Below, in pieces: positions 1 through 7,666 of a stretch of 64,000 nt of DNA. How positions within the stretch are numbered: the stretch's first letter is position 1; each line of letters opens with the position of its first letter. The DNA is from Flavobacterium chilense (lineage in GTDB: Bacteria > Bacteroidota > Bacteroidia > Flavobacteriales > Flavobacteriaceae), in NCBI RefSeq assembly GCF_001602525.1, contig NZ_LSYT01000003.1, positions 186,001 through 250,000 of the forward strand, written 5' to 3'. The notes beneath the pieces are model-generated. The model did not search any database and was not told where the DNA came from. It saw nothing but the letters and a program-made list of their open reading frames with translations. The position numbers were made by a program, and so were the translations under genes.

Positions 1-1017
1 GGTATCGAAGTCATCGACTCTGATTTAGGAGAATATATTGTTCAGCTTCGTAAAGAACCGCCTAGTCATATTGTTTTACCAGCTATTCACCTTAAAAAAG
101 AAGATGTAAGCGAAACTTTTCACGAACATTTAGGAACAGAAAAAGGCAATATCGATCCTCAATATTTAACCGAATCAGCACGTTTAAGTTTAAGAAATAC
201 ATTTTTAACCCGAAAAGTGGCTCTAACAGGAGTCAATTTTGCCATTGCAGAAACTGGGGAAATTGTAGTGTGTACCAATGAAGGAAATGCCGACATGGGC
301 GCACATTTAGCCGATGTGCATATTGCTTCTATGGGATTCGAAAAACTGATTCCGCAACGAAAACATTTAGGTGTTTTTCTAAGATTATTAGCAAGAAGCG
401 CCACCGGACAGCCTATTACTACTTTTTCAAGTCATTTTAAGAAACCAAGAGACGGAAAAGAAATTCATATCGTTATTGTCGATAACGGCAGAAGCACACA
501 ATTAGGCAGGGAAGATTTTAGAAACTCTCTAAAATGTATTCGTTGTGGTGCGTGTATGAACACTTGTCCTGTGTACAGACGAAGCGGCGGACACAGTTAT
601 CATAATGCTGTAGCAGGACCAATTGGTTCTATTTTAGCGCCCAATTTAGATATGAGCAAAAATGCCGATTTACCTTTTGCGAGTACACTTTGTGGATCCT
701 GTACCAATGTTTGTCCGGTAAAAATAGATATTCATGATCAATTGTACAAATGGCGTCAGGTTCTGGTAAAAGAAGGTCATACTCCAAAAGCTAAGACCAT
801 AGCAATGAAAACCATGGCAACCGTTCTGGCCAACCCAACGATCTTTAATCTTGCCGGAAAATCAGGAAGATTTGTAATGAAAAATGTCTCTTCATTAGTA
901 AATAACAAAATGAATAAATGGTACGATCAACGCGAGATGCCAGCCGTTCCTGAGGAATCTTTTAGAGAATGGTACAAGAAAAATTCAAGAGAAGCAAAAG
1001 CAAAAGACAATGAGTAG
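1..1017 (+). CDS. lutB: LutB-type iron-sulfur protein of lactate utilisation (5' end outside window)
   Basis: The reading frame is open from base 1, so the start lies upstream; about 338 C-terminal residues are visible of a family that is usually about 460-480 long. Two ferredoxin-like cysteine clusters are present, CIRCGACMNTCP and CGSCTNVCP, each followed by the conserved context that binds [4Fe-4S] clusters. Upstream of them lies the LUD-type region, with the motif CTNEGN. In Bacillus, LutA, LutB and LutC together oxidise L-lactate to pyruvate in the cytoplasm. The stop overlaps the lutC start by 8 bp, which indicates one operon; lutA would be expected just left of the window. The family call is firm; the substrate is inferred from the family. 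Confidence 0.9.
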   Translation, partial: GIEVIDSDLGEYIVQLRKEPPSHIVLPAIHLKKEDVSETFHEHLGTEKGNIDPQYLTESARLSLRNTFLTRKVALTGVNFAIAETGEIVVCTNEGNADMGAHLADVHIASMGFEKLIPQRKHLGVFLRLLARSATGQPITTFSSHFKKPRDGKEIHIVIVDNGRSTQLGREDFRNSLKCIRCGACMNTCPVYRRSGGHSYHNAVAGPIGSILAPNLDMSKNADLPFASTLCGSCTNVCPVKIDIHDQLYKWRQVLVKEGHTPKAKTIAMKTMATVLANPTIFNLAGKSGRFVMKNVSSLVNNKMNKWYDQREMPAVPEESFREWYKKNSREAKAKDNE

Positions 1018-1597
1018 TAAAGCTGAAATCTTAAAAAAAATAAAGCAAAATCAACCTGCTTTTGTCACAGACTTGCCGGATCTGAATCTTTTAGGCAAAG
1101 AGCAATTTGATGTACAGGAAACTTATAAAACAGTTCTGAAAAATATTGGAGGAGAAGCGGTTGAAGTAGCAAATTATCCAGAAATTATCCAGTACATCAA
1201 AACAAATTATGCAATCAAAAAACGCATTATAACCACTATTCCGGAGCTTTCAGAGATTGCATCTTTAAACTGGACAAACGATGATCCGCATTCGCTTCAG
1301 GATGTAGAATTAAATGTCATAAAAGCACATTTTGGCGTGGCTGAGAATAGTGCACTTTGGGTTACAGATGATTTATTAGGACAGCGTGTATCGCCTTTTA
1401 TCGCACAATATTTAGCAATTATAGTACATAAAAAAGATATTCTTGCCACGATGCAGCAGGCGTATGACCAAATTGGGAATCAGGAATATGGTTTTGGAAC
1501 TTTTATTGCCGGACCTTCTAAAACGGCAGATATTGAGCAATCGTTAGTTTTAGGAGCACATGGCGCAAGAGGCTTAATTGTTTTTTTATTAGATTAG
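1010..1597 (+). CDS. lutC: LutC-type LUD domain protein
   Basis: 195 residues, the usual length of the LutC/YkgG family. It is a single LUD domain, with the typical C-terminal stretch FIAGPSKTADIEQSLVLGAHGARGL, in which the S-K-T-A-D-I-E pattern and the following G-x-H-G are family hallmarks. It probably works with LutA and LutB in converting lactate to pyruvate. The ATG at 1010 lies inside the end of lutB (8-bp overlap), so translation is probably coupled. A clear intrinsic terminator follows at 1630-1658, so this is the last gene of the lut operon. Confidence 0.9.
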   Translation: MSSKAEILKKIKQNQPAFVTDLPDLNLLGKEQFDVQETYKTVLKNIGGEAVEVANYPEIIQYIKTNYAIKKRIITTIPELSEIASLNWTNDDPHSLQDVELNVIKAHFGVAENSALWVTDDLLGQRVSPFIAQYLAIIVHKKDILATMQQAYDQIGNQEYGFGTFIAGPSKTADIEQSLVLGAHGARGLIVFLLD

Positions 1598-1629
1598 ATT
1601 AGAACATAAAAAAATATTTAAAAGAATTT

Positions 1630-1658
1630 AAAGAGGATTTGATAGTCCTCTTTTTTTA
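1630..1658 (+). terminator. Intrinsic terminator of the lut operon
   Basis: An 8-bp stem, AAAGAGGA (1630-1637) with TCCTCTTT (1646-1653), an 8-nt loop and a run of T. It sits 33 bp after the lutC stop. Confidence 0.8.
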
Positions 1659-1738
1659 TTTCCGGAAATGATATAAATAGGTCAGCAAAAAATAAAAGTC
1701 TAATTTTATAGTTAGAATATATTAAAAAGAAGTAGAGA

Positions 1739-2641
1739 ATGAATAATGAAAAAAGCCTTAAAGCTGTAGCTTACGGAGAAGTTCTTTGGGATGTTTTTGA
1801 TACGGAAAAAAAGATTGGAGGAGCGCCATTAAACGTTGCTTTGCGAATGAAAACATTAGGCTGCGATGTAGCAATGATTAGCTGCGTAGGAAATGATGAA
1901 AACGGAAAAGCAATTCTAAACCATATAAAAAGCTTAGGACTTGAAACAAGCGCCATTAGCACCATTGAAGATTTCCCGACAGGATTGGTCAATGTAACTT
2001 TAAACGATACCGGGGCTGCAAGTTATGTAATTCATTATCCATCGGCCTGGGATAAAATCAATGTAAATGATTCAGGAAAGAAATTAGTTTCTGAAGCTGA
2101 TGTTTTAATTTTTGGAAGTTTAGTGTGTCGTGATGAGGTTTCCAGAAAATCCCTTGAAGCATTATTGCAAACCAAAACTTATAAAGTTTTTGATGTAAAT
2201 TTAAGAAAACCGCATTATTCGTATCAAATTCTGGAGCGTCTGATACATGCTGCAGATTTTATCAAATTTAACGACGAAGAATTACTGGAAATTGCGACAG
2301 CTTTAGATTCACCTTTTACAACGCTGGAAGAAAACATACATTTTATTGCACAAAGAACTCATGCAAAAGCAATGTGCGTAACAAGAGGCGCACATGGCGC
2401 ATTGTTGTTTTGGGATAACACACTTTATGAAAACAGCGGTTATCCTGTAAAAGTTGCAGATACTGTAGGAGCAGGCGATTCGTTTTTGGCCACCTTAATA
2501 ACCTCATTGCTTACCGGAAAAGATCCGCAAAGCGCAGTAGATTTTGCATGCGCGATTGGAGCTTTAGTAGCAGAATCACCGGGAGCCAATCCGGAAATTT
2601 CTATAGAAAGGATCGAAGCCCTGATGCATAAAAAAATATAA
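1739..2641 (+). CDS. PfkB-family sugar kinase, probably fructokinase
   Basis: 300 residues, normal for ribokinase/PfkB kinases. The N-terminal half shows the GGAPLNVA substrate-side signature and a FxGxxGxD-like stretch (CVGNDENG). The C-terminal signature DTVGAGDSFLA is intact, with the catalytic base Asp at about residue 247. The N-terminus GEVLWDVF and the P-x-N-V-A pattern resemble fructokinases more than ribokinase or 2-keto-3-deoxygluconate kinase. It phosphorylates a sugar with ATP in the cytoplasm. It stands alone between the lut terminator and a second terminator at 2817. The ATG at 1739 follows an AAGAAGTAGAGA-like purine-rich stretch. A role as KDG kinase for the distant uronate locus cannot be excluded but is not favoured. 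Confidence 0.85.
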   Translation: MNNEKSLKAVAYGEVLWDVFDTEKKIGGAPLNVALRMKTLGCDVAMISCVGNDENGKAILNHIKSLGLETSAISTIEDFPTGLVNVTLNDTGAASYVIHYPSAWDKINVNDSGKKLVSEADVLIFGSLVCRDEVSRKSLEALLQTKTYKVFDVNLRKPHYSYQILERLIHAADFIKFNDEELLEIATALDSPFTTLEENIHFIAQRTHAKAMCVTRGAHGALLFWDNTLYENSGYPVKVADTVGAGDSFLATLITSLLTGKDPQSAVDFACAIGALVAESPGANPEISIERIEALMHKKI

Positions 2642-2651
2642 ATACTTGCAA

Positions 2652-2674
2652 AATCATTCGCAATTGCGATGATT
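2652..2674. other. Near-perfect palindrome after the kinase gene
   Basis: A perfect 12-bp palindrome TCGCAATTGCGA at 2658-2669 is flanked by AATCA and TGATT arms with one unpaired base. It begins 11 bp after the kinase stop. No T run follows, so it is either a weak terminator or RNA-end hairpin, or a protein site. Nothing else supports a function. Confidence 0.4.
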
Positions 2675-2816
2675 GAAAAAGTTATGCATTATGTTTTGTC
2701 TTAAAGTTAGAAAAACAAACCGGAGTTTAACAGGGATGTTACTGTTAAACAAATCATGGTCATTTAAGAGTTGCTGAATCTCCGTTAAAAAAAATATAAA
2801 ATTGAGTCTAATCACT

Positions 2817-2857
2817 AAAGACTGTTTCTTTTTTAAGAGGCAGTCTTTATTTTTTAT
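2817..2857 (+). terminator. Intrinsic terminator downstream of the kinase
   Basis: The stem is AAAGACTG (2817-2824) with CAGTCTTT (2841-2848), a 16-nt loop, then a T-rich tail. The region from 2858 to 3133 is AT-rich and holds nothing else I can recognise. Confidence 0.7.
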
Positions 2858-3133
2858 ATCAATCTAGAAAACAGTTATTCTCGCCGAAAAAGACATCAGT
2901 AAAATCGTTAGCCGAAAATGTTAAAAATAAGTAAAAATTGACATTTTAGATTTAATTACAACTTTTAGTTATATTCTATAAGAGGGTTGAGAGAGAGAAA
3001 AAAACAGATTATGCGTAATATTGCGGGGATAGAAGTTTTGTTTTAAAGCAATTATCTAAAACAGTCTTTAGCTGTTTTTGCTTTCATTCAAATTACTATA
3101 TAATTCACTTTTTTTAAATAACCCCAAATTATT

Positions 3134-3547
3134 ATGTTCTTTACCCTTACTCATGACCAGGTTCAGTTTCAGTATGGATCAAATCGATGGCAATACAATT
3201 TTAATGAGATTGCTGAACTTGGTTTACTTAAAAAAAAGAAGACCTACCTTCTTGAAAATTCTGCTTTTATTTCGGTAACAGCTTTGGCTTATTATTGTAT
3301 GGTTTTTTCAAATTTATCTGAGTTGTATTACATAGGACCTACCTTATTGGCTTATACAATTCTTATTATTTTGAGATTTCATAACAATAAAGAATTTGAT
3401 TATTATGTCATTGTGAGAGACATTTATAAAAAAGAAACCAAAGTTAAAATTAATCGTCAGGATCGTCCCGTGATTGGAAAACAAATTGATCAGTATCTAA
3501 GCTGTAATTTTGACCGACTTTTAAAAAAAGCAAAAACTAATCTATAA
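3134..3547 (+). CDS. Small membrane protein of unknown function
   Basis: 137 residues. I do not recognise a family. A soluble N-terminus of about 45 residues (QVQFQYGSNRWQYNFNEI) is followed by two hydrophobic segments at roughly 46-64 and 68-84, and a charged C-terminal half ending in several lysines. This could be a small inner-membrane protein with cytoplasmic ends. A second overlapping frame from 3078 is shorter and has poorer codon pattern. It is followed within 10 bp by a 29-codon frame that also encodes a membrane segment, so the two may be co-transcribed. Confidence 0.6.
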   Translation: MFFTLTHDQVQFQYGSNRWQYNFNEIAELGLLKKKKTYLLENSAFISVTALAYYCMVFSNLSELYYIGPTLLAYTILIILRFHNNKEFDYYVIVRDIYKKETKVKINRQDRPVIGKQIDQYLSCNFDRLLKKAKTNL

Positions 3548-3556
3548 AGTCAAACC

Positions 3557-3646
3557 ATGTTATTAACCGGAATCTCCGTTTATGATTTAGTTTTGATGGC
3601 AGCAGCTGTTGTATATGGTTTTGTTATTACTACTAAAAAAAAATGA
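3557..3646 (+). CDS. Possible 29-residue single-pass membrane peptide
   Basis: A short frame starts at ATG 3557, nine bases after the previous gene. It encodes one hydrophobic helix (LVLMAAAVVYGFVIT) and a basic tail TTKKK. The hydrophobic core with positive end is typical of bacterial small membrane proteins. Its length is too short to judge by codon use, and no clear ribosome binding site is visible, which is usual in this phylum. Confidence 0.35.
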   Translation: MLLTGISVYDLVLMAAAVVYGFVITTKKK

Positions 3647-3766
3647 ACATATACTATATCATTAACCTACAATTGAAATAGTATGATAAACACACTAAAC
3701 GCATAGCTGGAATACTAAAAGTTTAATAGCGGTCAGTTTTTAGCTATACAAAATACCCCAAAAATT

Positions 3767-4153
3767 ATGACCTCTTCAATAAAAAATAAAATAAAAAGCA
3801 TCAGAGAATTGAAAAATTACACGCAGGAATATATGGCAGATCAATTAGGAGTTACACAAGCAGGCTATAGTAAGATCGAAAAAGGAAAAACAATTCTTTC
3901 CTATGTTAAACTGGTAGAAATTGCCCGAATTTTAGAAGTTAGCGTAGAAGATGTTATTAGTTTTGACAGTCAGAGATATTTCAATAGTTTCAATAAAGTG
4001 AGAGGAAACAACAACGGAAGTATACAGATTAATTCAGATAACAGTGCTGCTTTGAAAGTACTTTATGAAGACAAAATTTTGCTTTTAGAAAAATTATTAA
4101 AAAAAACAGAAGAAGAATTATGTCGTTATAAAGACAAATTTGGACAAATCTAA
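3767..4153 (+). CDS. XRE-family helix-turn-helix regulator
   Basis: 128 residues. Residues 6-65 are an HTH_3 domain of the Cro/C1 type: KIKSIRELKNYTQEYMADQL followed by the recognition helix region VTQAGYSKIEKGK. The C-terminal part (about 95-125, VLYEDKILLLEKLLKKTEEEL) is predicted to form a coiled coil, probably for dimerisation. It is a cytoplasmic DNA-binding protein. Such proteins are frequent beside accessory gene arrays in this phylum, and this one stands at the left border of the orphan gene array, convergent to it. Whether it controls the array is unknown. Confidence 0.85.
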   Translation: MTSSIKNKIKSIRELKNYTQEYMADQLGVTQAGYSKIEKGKTILSYVKLVEIARILEVSVEDVISFDSQRYFNSFNKVRGNNNGSIQINSDNSAALKVLYEDKILLLEKLLKKTEEELCRYKDKFGQI

Positions 4154-4162
4154 AAATGTTCT

Positions 4163-4199
4163 AAAAAAGTCGGGATTTTAAAAGTTCCGACTTTTTTTT
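4163..4199. terminator. Bidirectional terminator between the XRE gene and the orphan array
   Basis: An 11-bp stem AAAAAAGTCGG (4163-4173) with CCGACTTTTTT (4187-4197), with T on both sides. It can serve both the plus-strand XRE gene and the minus-strand array that ends at 4257. A very similar hairpin lies at the other end of the array (15330). Confidence 0.75.
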
Positions 4200-4256
4200 A
4201 TTTTTCAAAATAATATTGGACTAGGAACAATACGCTCGCAGTAGCGGAGGAGTTTT

Positions 4257-4823
4257 TCATTGAGACTCCATGTATTCCTCTAAAATTTCAGGATATTCAG
4301 GCACATAAATAATTTTTACTTTTTTACCAATCTCTATAGATTCGTATGATGCATGCGAAAATCTTTTTTGTACTATTTCAACACCATTACGATTAACAAA
4401 CTTATAACCTACCATATATCCATATTCTCCGTCGTTTCTCGTTATTCCGGTTAGCTTTTTATATTCTTCCTTAGATACAATTACAGCTGTAGCCTGAACA
4501 CCATTTTCTTTCAGATAGTTCTCACTTTTGTTAAATAACAGAAAAGAAATTCCTCCCATTAATGTCATACAAAAACTACCTATTAATAGCCAATTACGAA
4601 ACCAATGTGGCGTTTTATTAGAACCTTTATTTAAAAAGAACCTGTATAAATTAGCCTGTTTGTAATCAGCTACTGTAAACATAACCAATAAAGTGCCTGT
4701 AACCGAAAATGAAAATACCATCCCTATATAATTACCATAATAAAAGTGTACAGGAAGAAAGAAACAGATGTAAATACCAATTATTGAAATGATACTTATA
4801 ACAATGAGCCATTTTTTAATCAT
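4257..4823 (-). CDS. Membrane protein with a DUF3592-like domain
   Basis: 188 residues; last gene of the orphan array. There are three hydrophobic segments (about residues 4-24, 30-51 and 77-98). A C-terminal soluble domain (105-180) has the pattern of DUF3592: a Val-rich strand (ATAVIVSKEEY), then YMVGYKFVNRNG, then IGKKVKIIYVPEYPE. The role of DUF3592 is unknown. The ATG at 4823 overlaps the stop of a short upstream reading frame as TAATG, which suggests coupled translation with that peptide. It is related in domain type to the gene at 8324-9223 in the same array. Function as an immunity protein is a guess. Confidence 0.65.
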   Translation of the reverse strand: MIKKWLIVISIISIIGIYICFFLPVHFYYGNYIGMVFSFSVTGTLLVMFTVADYKQANLYRFFLNKGSNKTPHWFRNWLLIGSFCMTLMGGISFLLFNKSENYLKENGVQATAVIVSKEEYKKLTGITRNDGEYGYMVGYKFVNRNGVEIVQKRFSHASYESIEIGKKVKIIYVPEYPEILEEYMESQ

Positions 4824-4927
4824 TACATAGGATAAGAAATTTTATAAATTGGAAAGAGTACGAAGTCGGGGGCTTCATACAGCAATCTCTTAATTTTAGA
4901 ACGTTTATTTTTTTGATCATACTTCAT
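4823..4927 (-). CDS. Candidate 34-residue leader peptide in spacer repeat B1
   Basis: This frame opens with ATG at 4927 (MKYDQKNKRSKIKRLL...) inside the spacer repeat of family B and closes with a TAA that shares one base with the next ATG (TAATG). The start of this frame is the part shared with other B copies (MKYS.KNKHSKN at 9421 downwards). The stop-start overlap is the usual sign of translational coupling. It could equally be a relic of a repeated sequence without a translated product. Confidence 0.35.
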   Translation of the reverse strand: MKYDQKNKRSKIKRLLYEAPDFVLFPIYKISYPM

Positions 4928-4930
4928 TTA
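4875..4930 (-). repeat. Array spacer repeat, family B, copy 1
   Basis: On the minus strand it reads ATGAAGTATGATC, then AAATAAACGTTCTAAAATTAAGAG and ATTGCTGT. The same words occur in the spacers at 9355-9428, 10551-10655, 11238-11291 and 11971-12072, always in the direction of the array genes and just upstream of one of them. Confidence 0.7.
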
Positions 4931-4978
4931 GTTTGATTTTAGAAGTTTCGACTTTTTTGTTTATTTTCAAGTAGTATG

Positions 4979-5626
4979 TTAATCATTCCATCGTTTCACT
5001 TTTATTTTGGGATTAACAGCCAATACTTCCTTGATTAAATTTTCGGCAAGAAAGATATTCATGCCAGTGATTTTTAATTTATTTTCATCATTATTAGCAC
5101 CAGCGGTTATTATGTAAACAAAACCGCCCTTTACAATCCTTCTTGTGATGGTGATAAAGTTCAATTTGTTGATATTGAAATATTTAACAGTTAATAATTC
5201 GAATACAACCACTTCTTGTTTGTTAATGATATAAGGTGTCCAGTACTTTTGGTAGCAAAGTAACCCTTCATTCATTGTTTTTAGTTTTAACAAGTCTGTT
5301 TTTGATAATCTTGTTATTACTTCTATATAGCGATTCATGTATGTCGTCATTGCTATTGCAAGTGCAACCATAAATAACATTCCGAAGCACCATATTACTA
5401 AAGCTTCTAAAAAGCAATCATGAATACGTTCAGTATATTCGTTGGCGCTCAAAAATTGTTTTCTGGCTATATTAGTCTCACGAACAGAAGTGTAAAGACT
5501 TATAATGCACAAAATAACCGGAATGCTAAAAAGAAAACAGTTAATGACAATTTTTCTTATCTTGATTTGTTTTATGGCTTTTTCAAGAAATGCTTGTGCT
5601 TCATCTGGAAAAGTAATGTTTGTCAT
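4979..5626 (-). CDS. Membrane protein of unknown function (array gene)
   Basis: 215 residues from the ATG at 5626, chosen because it follows an A-rich stretch typical of starts in this phylum; the longer frame would need a GTG at 5665. There are two transmembrane segments, about residues 27-48 and 71-95, separated by a charged loop. The C-terminal 115 residues are soluble and strand-rich (NKQEVVVFELLTVKYFNINKL, then KGGFVYIITAG). No family recognised; it has the look of a PH-like or DUF-type membrane-anchored sensor, but that is only an impression. A copy of spacer repeat A lies immediately upstream. Confidence 0.6.
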   Translation of the reverse strand: MTNITFPDEAQAFLEKAIKQIKIRKIVINCFLFSIPVILCIISLYTSVRETNIARKQFLSANEYTERIHDCFLEALVIWCFGMLFMVALAIAMTTYMNRYIEVITRLSKTDLLKLKTMNEGLLCYQKYWTPYIINKQEVVVFELLTVKYFNINKLNFITITRRIVKGGFVYIITAGANNDENKLKITGMNIFLAENLIKEVLAVNPKIKVKRWND

Positions 5627-5639
5627 TTTTTTTATTTTA

Positions 5640-5744
5640 TCACTCTTTGATGGCAACTTTATCACCTGAATGAGGCAGAACCATCTCGTTATCAGGTAAA
5701 ATTATCAAAAGCAAAACATGAAAACAGCTTTTAAAAGCCATCAT
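5640..5744 (-). CDS. Candidate 34-residue leader peptide in spacer repeat A1
   Basis: A frame begins with a double ATG at 5744 and encodes MMAFKSCFHVLLLIILPDNE followed by 14 more residues. It ends 13 nt before the start of the downstream membrane protein. The first residues, MMAF(K/R)S plus a hydrophobic run, are shared by the other three good copies of repeat A (12667, 13558, 14684), each upstream of a different gene. It may be a short membrane peptide or leader; conservation could also be just DNA homology. Confidence 0.35.
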   Translation of the reverse strand: MMAFKSCFHVLLLIILPDNEMVLPHSGDKVAIKE

Positions 5745-5794
5745 TGTATCAAAATAAGTTTTAATAAAAGAGAATAAATTGGAGTAGAGAAGTT
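5689..5794 (-). repeat. Array spacer repeat, family A, copy 1
   Basis: The plus-strand core reads AGCCATCATTGTATC and AAAATAAGTTTTAATAAAAG, preceded by TTATCAGGTAAAATTATC and followed by GGAGTAGAGAAGTTTGC. Other good copies lie at 12611-12720, 13510-13612 and 14622-14762; partial copies at 6656-6683 and 10521-10545. All have the same orientation. Confidence 0.75.
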
Positions 5795-5833
5795 TGCTTT
5801 TCGTAGAGTAGACTATCAGCTTCATTCAAGTTG

Positions 5834-6592
5834 TTATTTTATAATATATTGGTAAGTAGTAATGATTTCTTTTGTATCTCTTTTCTCTTTTTTTTGAGTA
5901 GGATAACCATCATTATTATATTCATAAGTATAAGTAATTATATTTTTTACATCATTACTATTGCAATCATAAATTGTTTCCTTGATGATGTTATTTTTTT
6001 GAGGGATTATTCTCGGATCATGACCAATAATATTGATAAAAGGAGAATGTTTATTATCATATTGAAAGTTTGTTTTTATACACTTTCCATTTTTATATGA
6101 TCTTTCTGTTTTGAGGTTATGATCATTATCATATTCATTAGATACAGATGTTAGTTTATCAGCTTGCATTTCTGAAACCAAACCGGAGCTGTTTAATTTT
6201 AATTTATAAATTTTCGGAAGGGAATACTTGTTATTACCAGTTGAAAAGATCTTAACTTCCTGATCGCTATAAACTAAAGAATCCTGAGTATTAAAATAAT
6301 TATATTCTTTAAAAATATGCTTCTTTTTAGTAAGCTTGTTGTTTTTATCATAACTATTATAAACAGTTGATATTCCTAGTTGAACTTCTGTTATTCTGTT
6401 TAAAGAATCATATTTGTATTTTATAATTTCTTCCCGTTTTGCTTCTTGGTCTTTTATAGTCATCTGAGATATTAAATATACTGGATGTAAAATATCGGTA
6501 GTGAGAGCATGCTTTTTGATTATTGAAGCTTCATCATTTTTACAATAAGTAAAAAAAAATAATAGTAAAATATTCAAATAAATTTTATTCAT
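5834..6592 (-). CDS. Lipoprotein with YD/RHS-like repeats
   Basis: 252 residues from ATG 6592, which gives an N-terminal lipoprotein signal (LLLFFFTYC); the longer frame would put 23 extra residues before it. The Cys is followed by KNDEAS, which resembles the acidic surface-export signal described for lipoproteins of this phylum, so it may sit on the outer face of the outer membrane. The body has repeated Y-D-x-x-x-x-L/I units (YDSLNRITEV, YDKNNKL, YDNDHNLKTE, YEYNNDGYPTQ), as in YD/RHS or DUF4595-like proteins. Its function is unknown. A decayed copy of repeat A lies just upstream in the spacer. Confidence 0.6.
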   Translation of the reverse strand: MNKIYLNILLLFFFTYCKNDEASIIKKHALTTDILHPVYLISQMTIKDQEAKREEIIKYKYDSLNRITEVQLGISTVYNSYDKNNKLTKKKHIFKEYNYFNTQDSLVYSDQEVKIFSTGNNKYSLPKIYKLKLNSSGLVSEMQADKLTSVSNEYDNDHNLKTERSYKNGKCIKTNFQYDNKHSPFINIIGHDPRIIPQKNNIIKETIYDCNSNDVKNIITYTYEYNNDGYPTQKKEKRDTKEIITTYQYIIK

Positions 6593-6655
6593 TTTTAAAC
6601 CTTTTTTGATTATTAATAAGTTAAATTTTATTGTTGCAGAATTGTATATTTGAAA

Positions 6656-6683
6656 AAGCAAAACGTGTCTTAAAAAGCAACCA
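6656..6683 (-). repeat. Decayed copy of array spacer repeat A
   Basis: The plus strand AAGCAAAACGTG, TCTTAAAAAGCAACCAT matches the core of copy A1 with several gaps. On the minus strand the peptide frame is broken after four codons (ATG GTT GCT TTT TAA), so it is a relic. Confidence 0.45.
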
Positions 6684-6691
6684 TGTGAGAT

Positions 6692-7576
6692 TTAAAATTG
6701 TTTAGTTAAATCGTTAAATTCAATTACTTTTTTAGCCCCATTTTTTTTTGTTAAAAGTATATAGGGTTCTTTTTCTCCTTCCTGAATATTTGTGTACAAC
6801 AATGAAATAACTATCTTAAAATTTTTATCCATTATACCATATTTTAAAACATTATTCCTATACTGACTGATTATATAATAATTTCTGTCATAAGAACATT
6901 GTATAATAGAATTATAAATAAATGGCACTAAAATTTCTAAACGACTATTTAAAACTCCTGTTTTAAAATTAATATTGACAGCTGTAACTGTACTATCTTT
7001 ATCTGATAATATTTTAAAATCTATTAGTTTATTAAATGTTTTGATTTTTTGTAAATTTCTGTCAAGAACTTCTACTGTTTTTGAGTATGTTTTTTGAGTA
7101 AAGTATTTATCACCAACCTTTGTGAAAAGCGTGTATTCAAATGGTAAAAATGTATTACTATGGTTGATAACGACGTTTAATTGTTCATTTTTATTTTTTA
7201 AAACGTCAATACTATCATTTATACGAAGATGGAAATCTACAAAAGAAGAAACTTTTTCCAGCATTTTATTATTTACATCGAGCCAAAAAAGTTCGGTTTG
7301 TCCTCCATATGTCATGTAGTAAAACTCTCCTCGTTTTATCAAACGATCATATGATGCAGGCACTATAATGTTGGCATAACTATCTGAAACTCCATATTTA
7401 TGATTTATGTCTTTATAGATTTTATAGAAATCTTTATTTTTATAGTTATAGATTAAACGGTTATTTATGACGGTATCTAATTTTGAAACATATCCCAATG
7501 ATTTAGAGGATTTTTCCTGTGCATTAGAATTGAACCACATACAAAGTAATAGATAGTAAAAAAAAATTCTATTCAT
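6692..7576 (-). CDS. Exported WG-repeat-like protein (array gene)
   Basis: 294 residues from ATG 7576. A signal peptide is visible (IFFYYLLLCMWFNSNA, cleavage before QEK). The body shows imperfect WG-type repeats: YGVSDSYANIIVPASYDRLI near the N-terminus and, near the C-terminus, VLNSRLEILVPFIYNSII and YGIMDKNFKIVISLLYTNI. Such repeats form a beta-rich fold of unknown binding role and are known in candidate immunity proteins near toxins. Starts at 7594 (six residues longer) or 7639 are possible; the latter would place a strong hairpin inside the coding region. The tight spacing to the neighbours suggests co-transcription. Confidence 0.6.
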   Translation of the reverse strand: MNRIFFYYLLLCMWFNSNAQEKSSKSLGYVSKLDTVINNRLIYNYKNKDFYKIYKDINHKYGVSDSYANIIVPASYDRLIKRGEFYYMTYGGQTELFWLDVNNKMLEKVSSFVDFHLRINDSIDVLKNKNEQLNVVINHSNTFLPFEYTLFTKVGDKYFTQKTYSKTVEVLDRNLQKIKTFNKLIDFKILSDKDSTVTAVNINFKTGVLNSRLEILVPFIYNSIIQCSYDRNYYIISQYRNNVLKYGIMDKNFKIVISLLYTNIQEGEKEPYILLTKKNGAKKVIEFNDLTKQF

Positions 7577-7597
7577 AATAAATATATTTTCCATTAC

Positions 7598-7623
7598 TAC
7601 CACACGAATCCTTTCGTGTGGTA
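7598..7623. repeat. Perfect 11-bp hairpin in the spacer (family C, copy 1)
   Basis: TACCACACGAA (7598-7608), loop TCCT, TTCGTGTGGTA (7613-7623). It lies 22 bp upstream of the preferred start of the WG-repeat gene. A related but imperfect copy is at 9284-9316 (ACACGAATCGTTTCTTGTGG). No T run, so not a standard terminator. Confidence 0.65.
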
Positions 7624-7666
7624 CATTCCAACTATACACTCAGGATTATAAAATTTACACTTCTAC

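Noticed and set aside
217..1017. lutB starting with GTG at 217
   Set aside because: The frame is open to base 1 and encodes conserved LutB sequence before 217, so the real start lies outside the window.
4979..5665. Longer version of the array gene with GTG start at 5665
   Set aside because: The ATG at 5626 has the A-rich context usual in this phylum, and the longer part overlaps the leader frame of repeat A.
5640..5825. 61-codon frame starting upstream of repeat A1 as a separate gene
   Set aside because: The conserved part is only the portion after the double ATG; the earlier residues are not shared by other copies.
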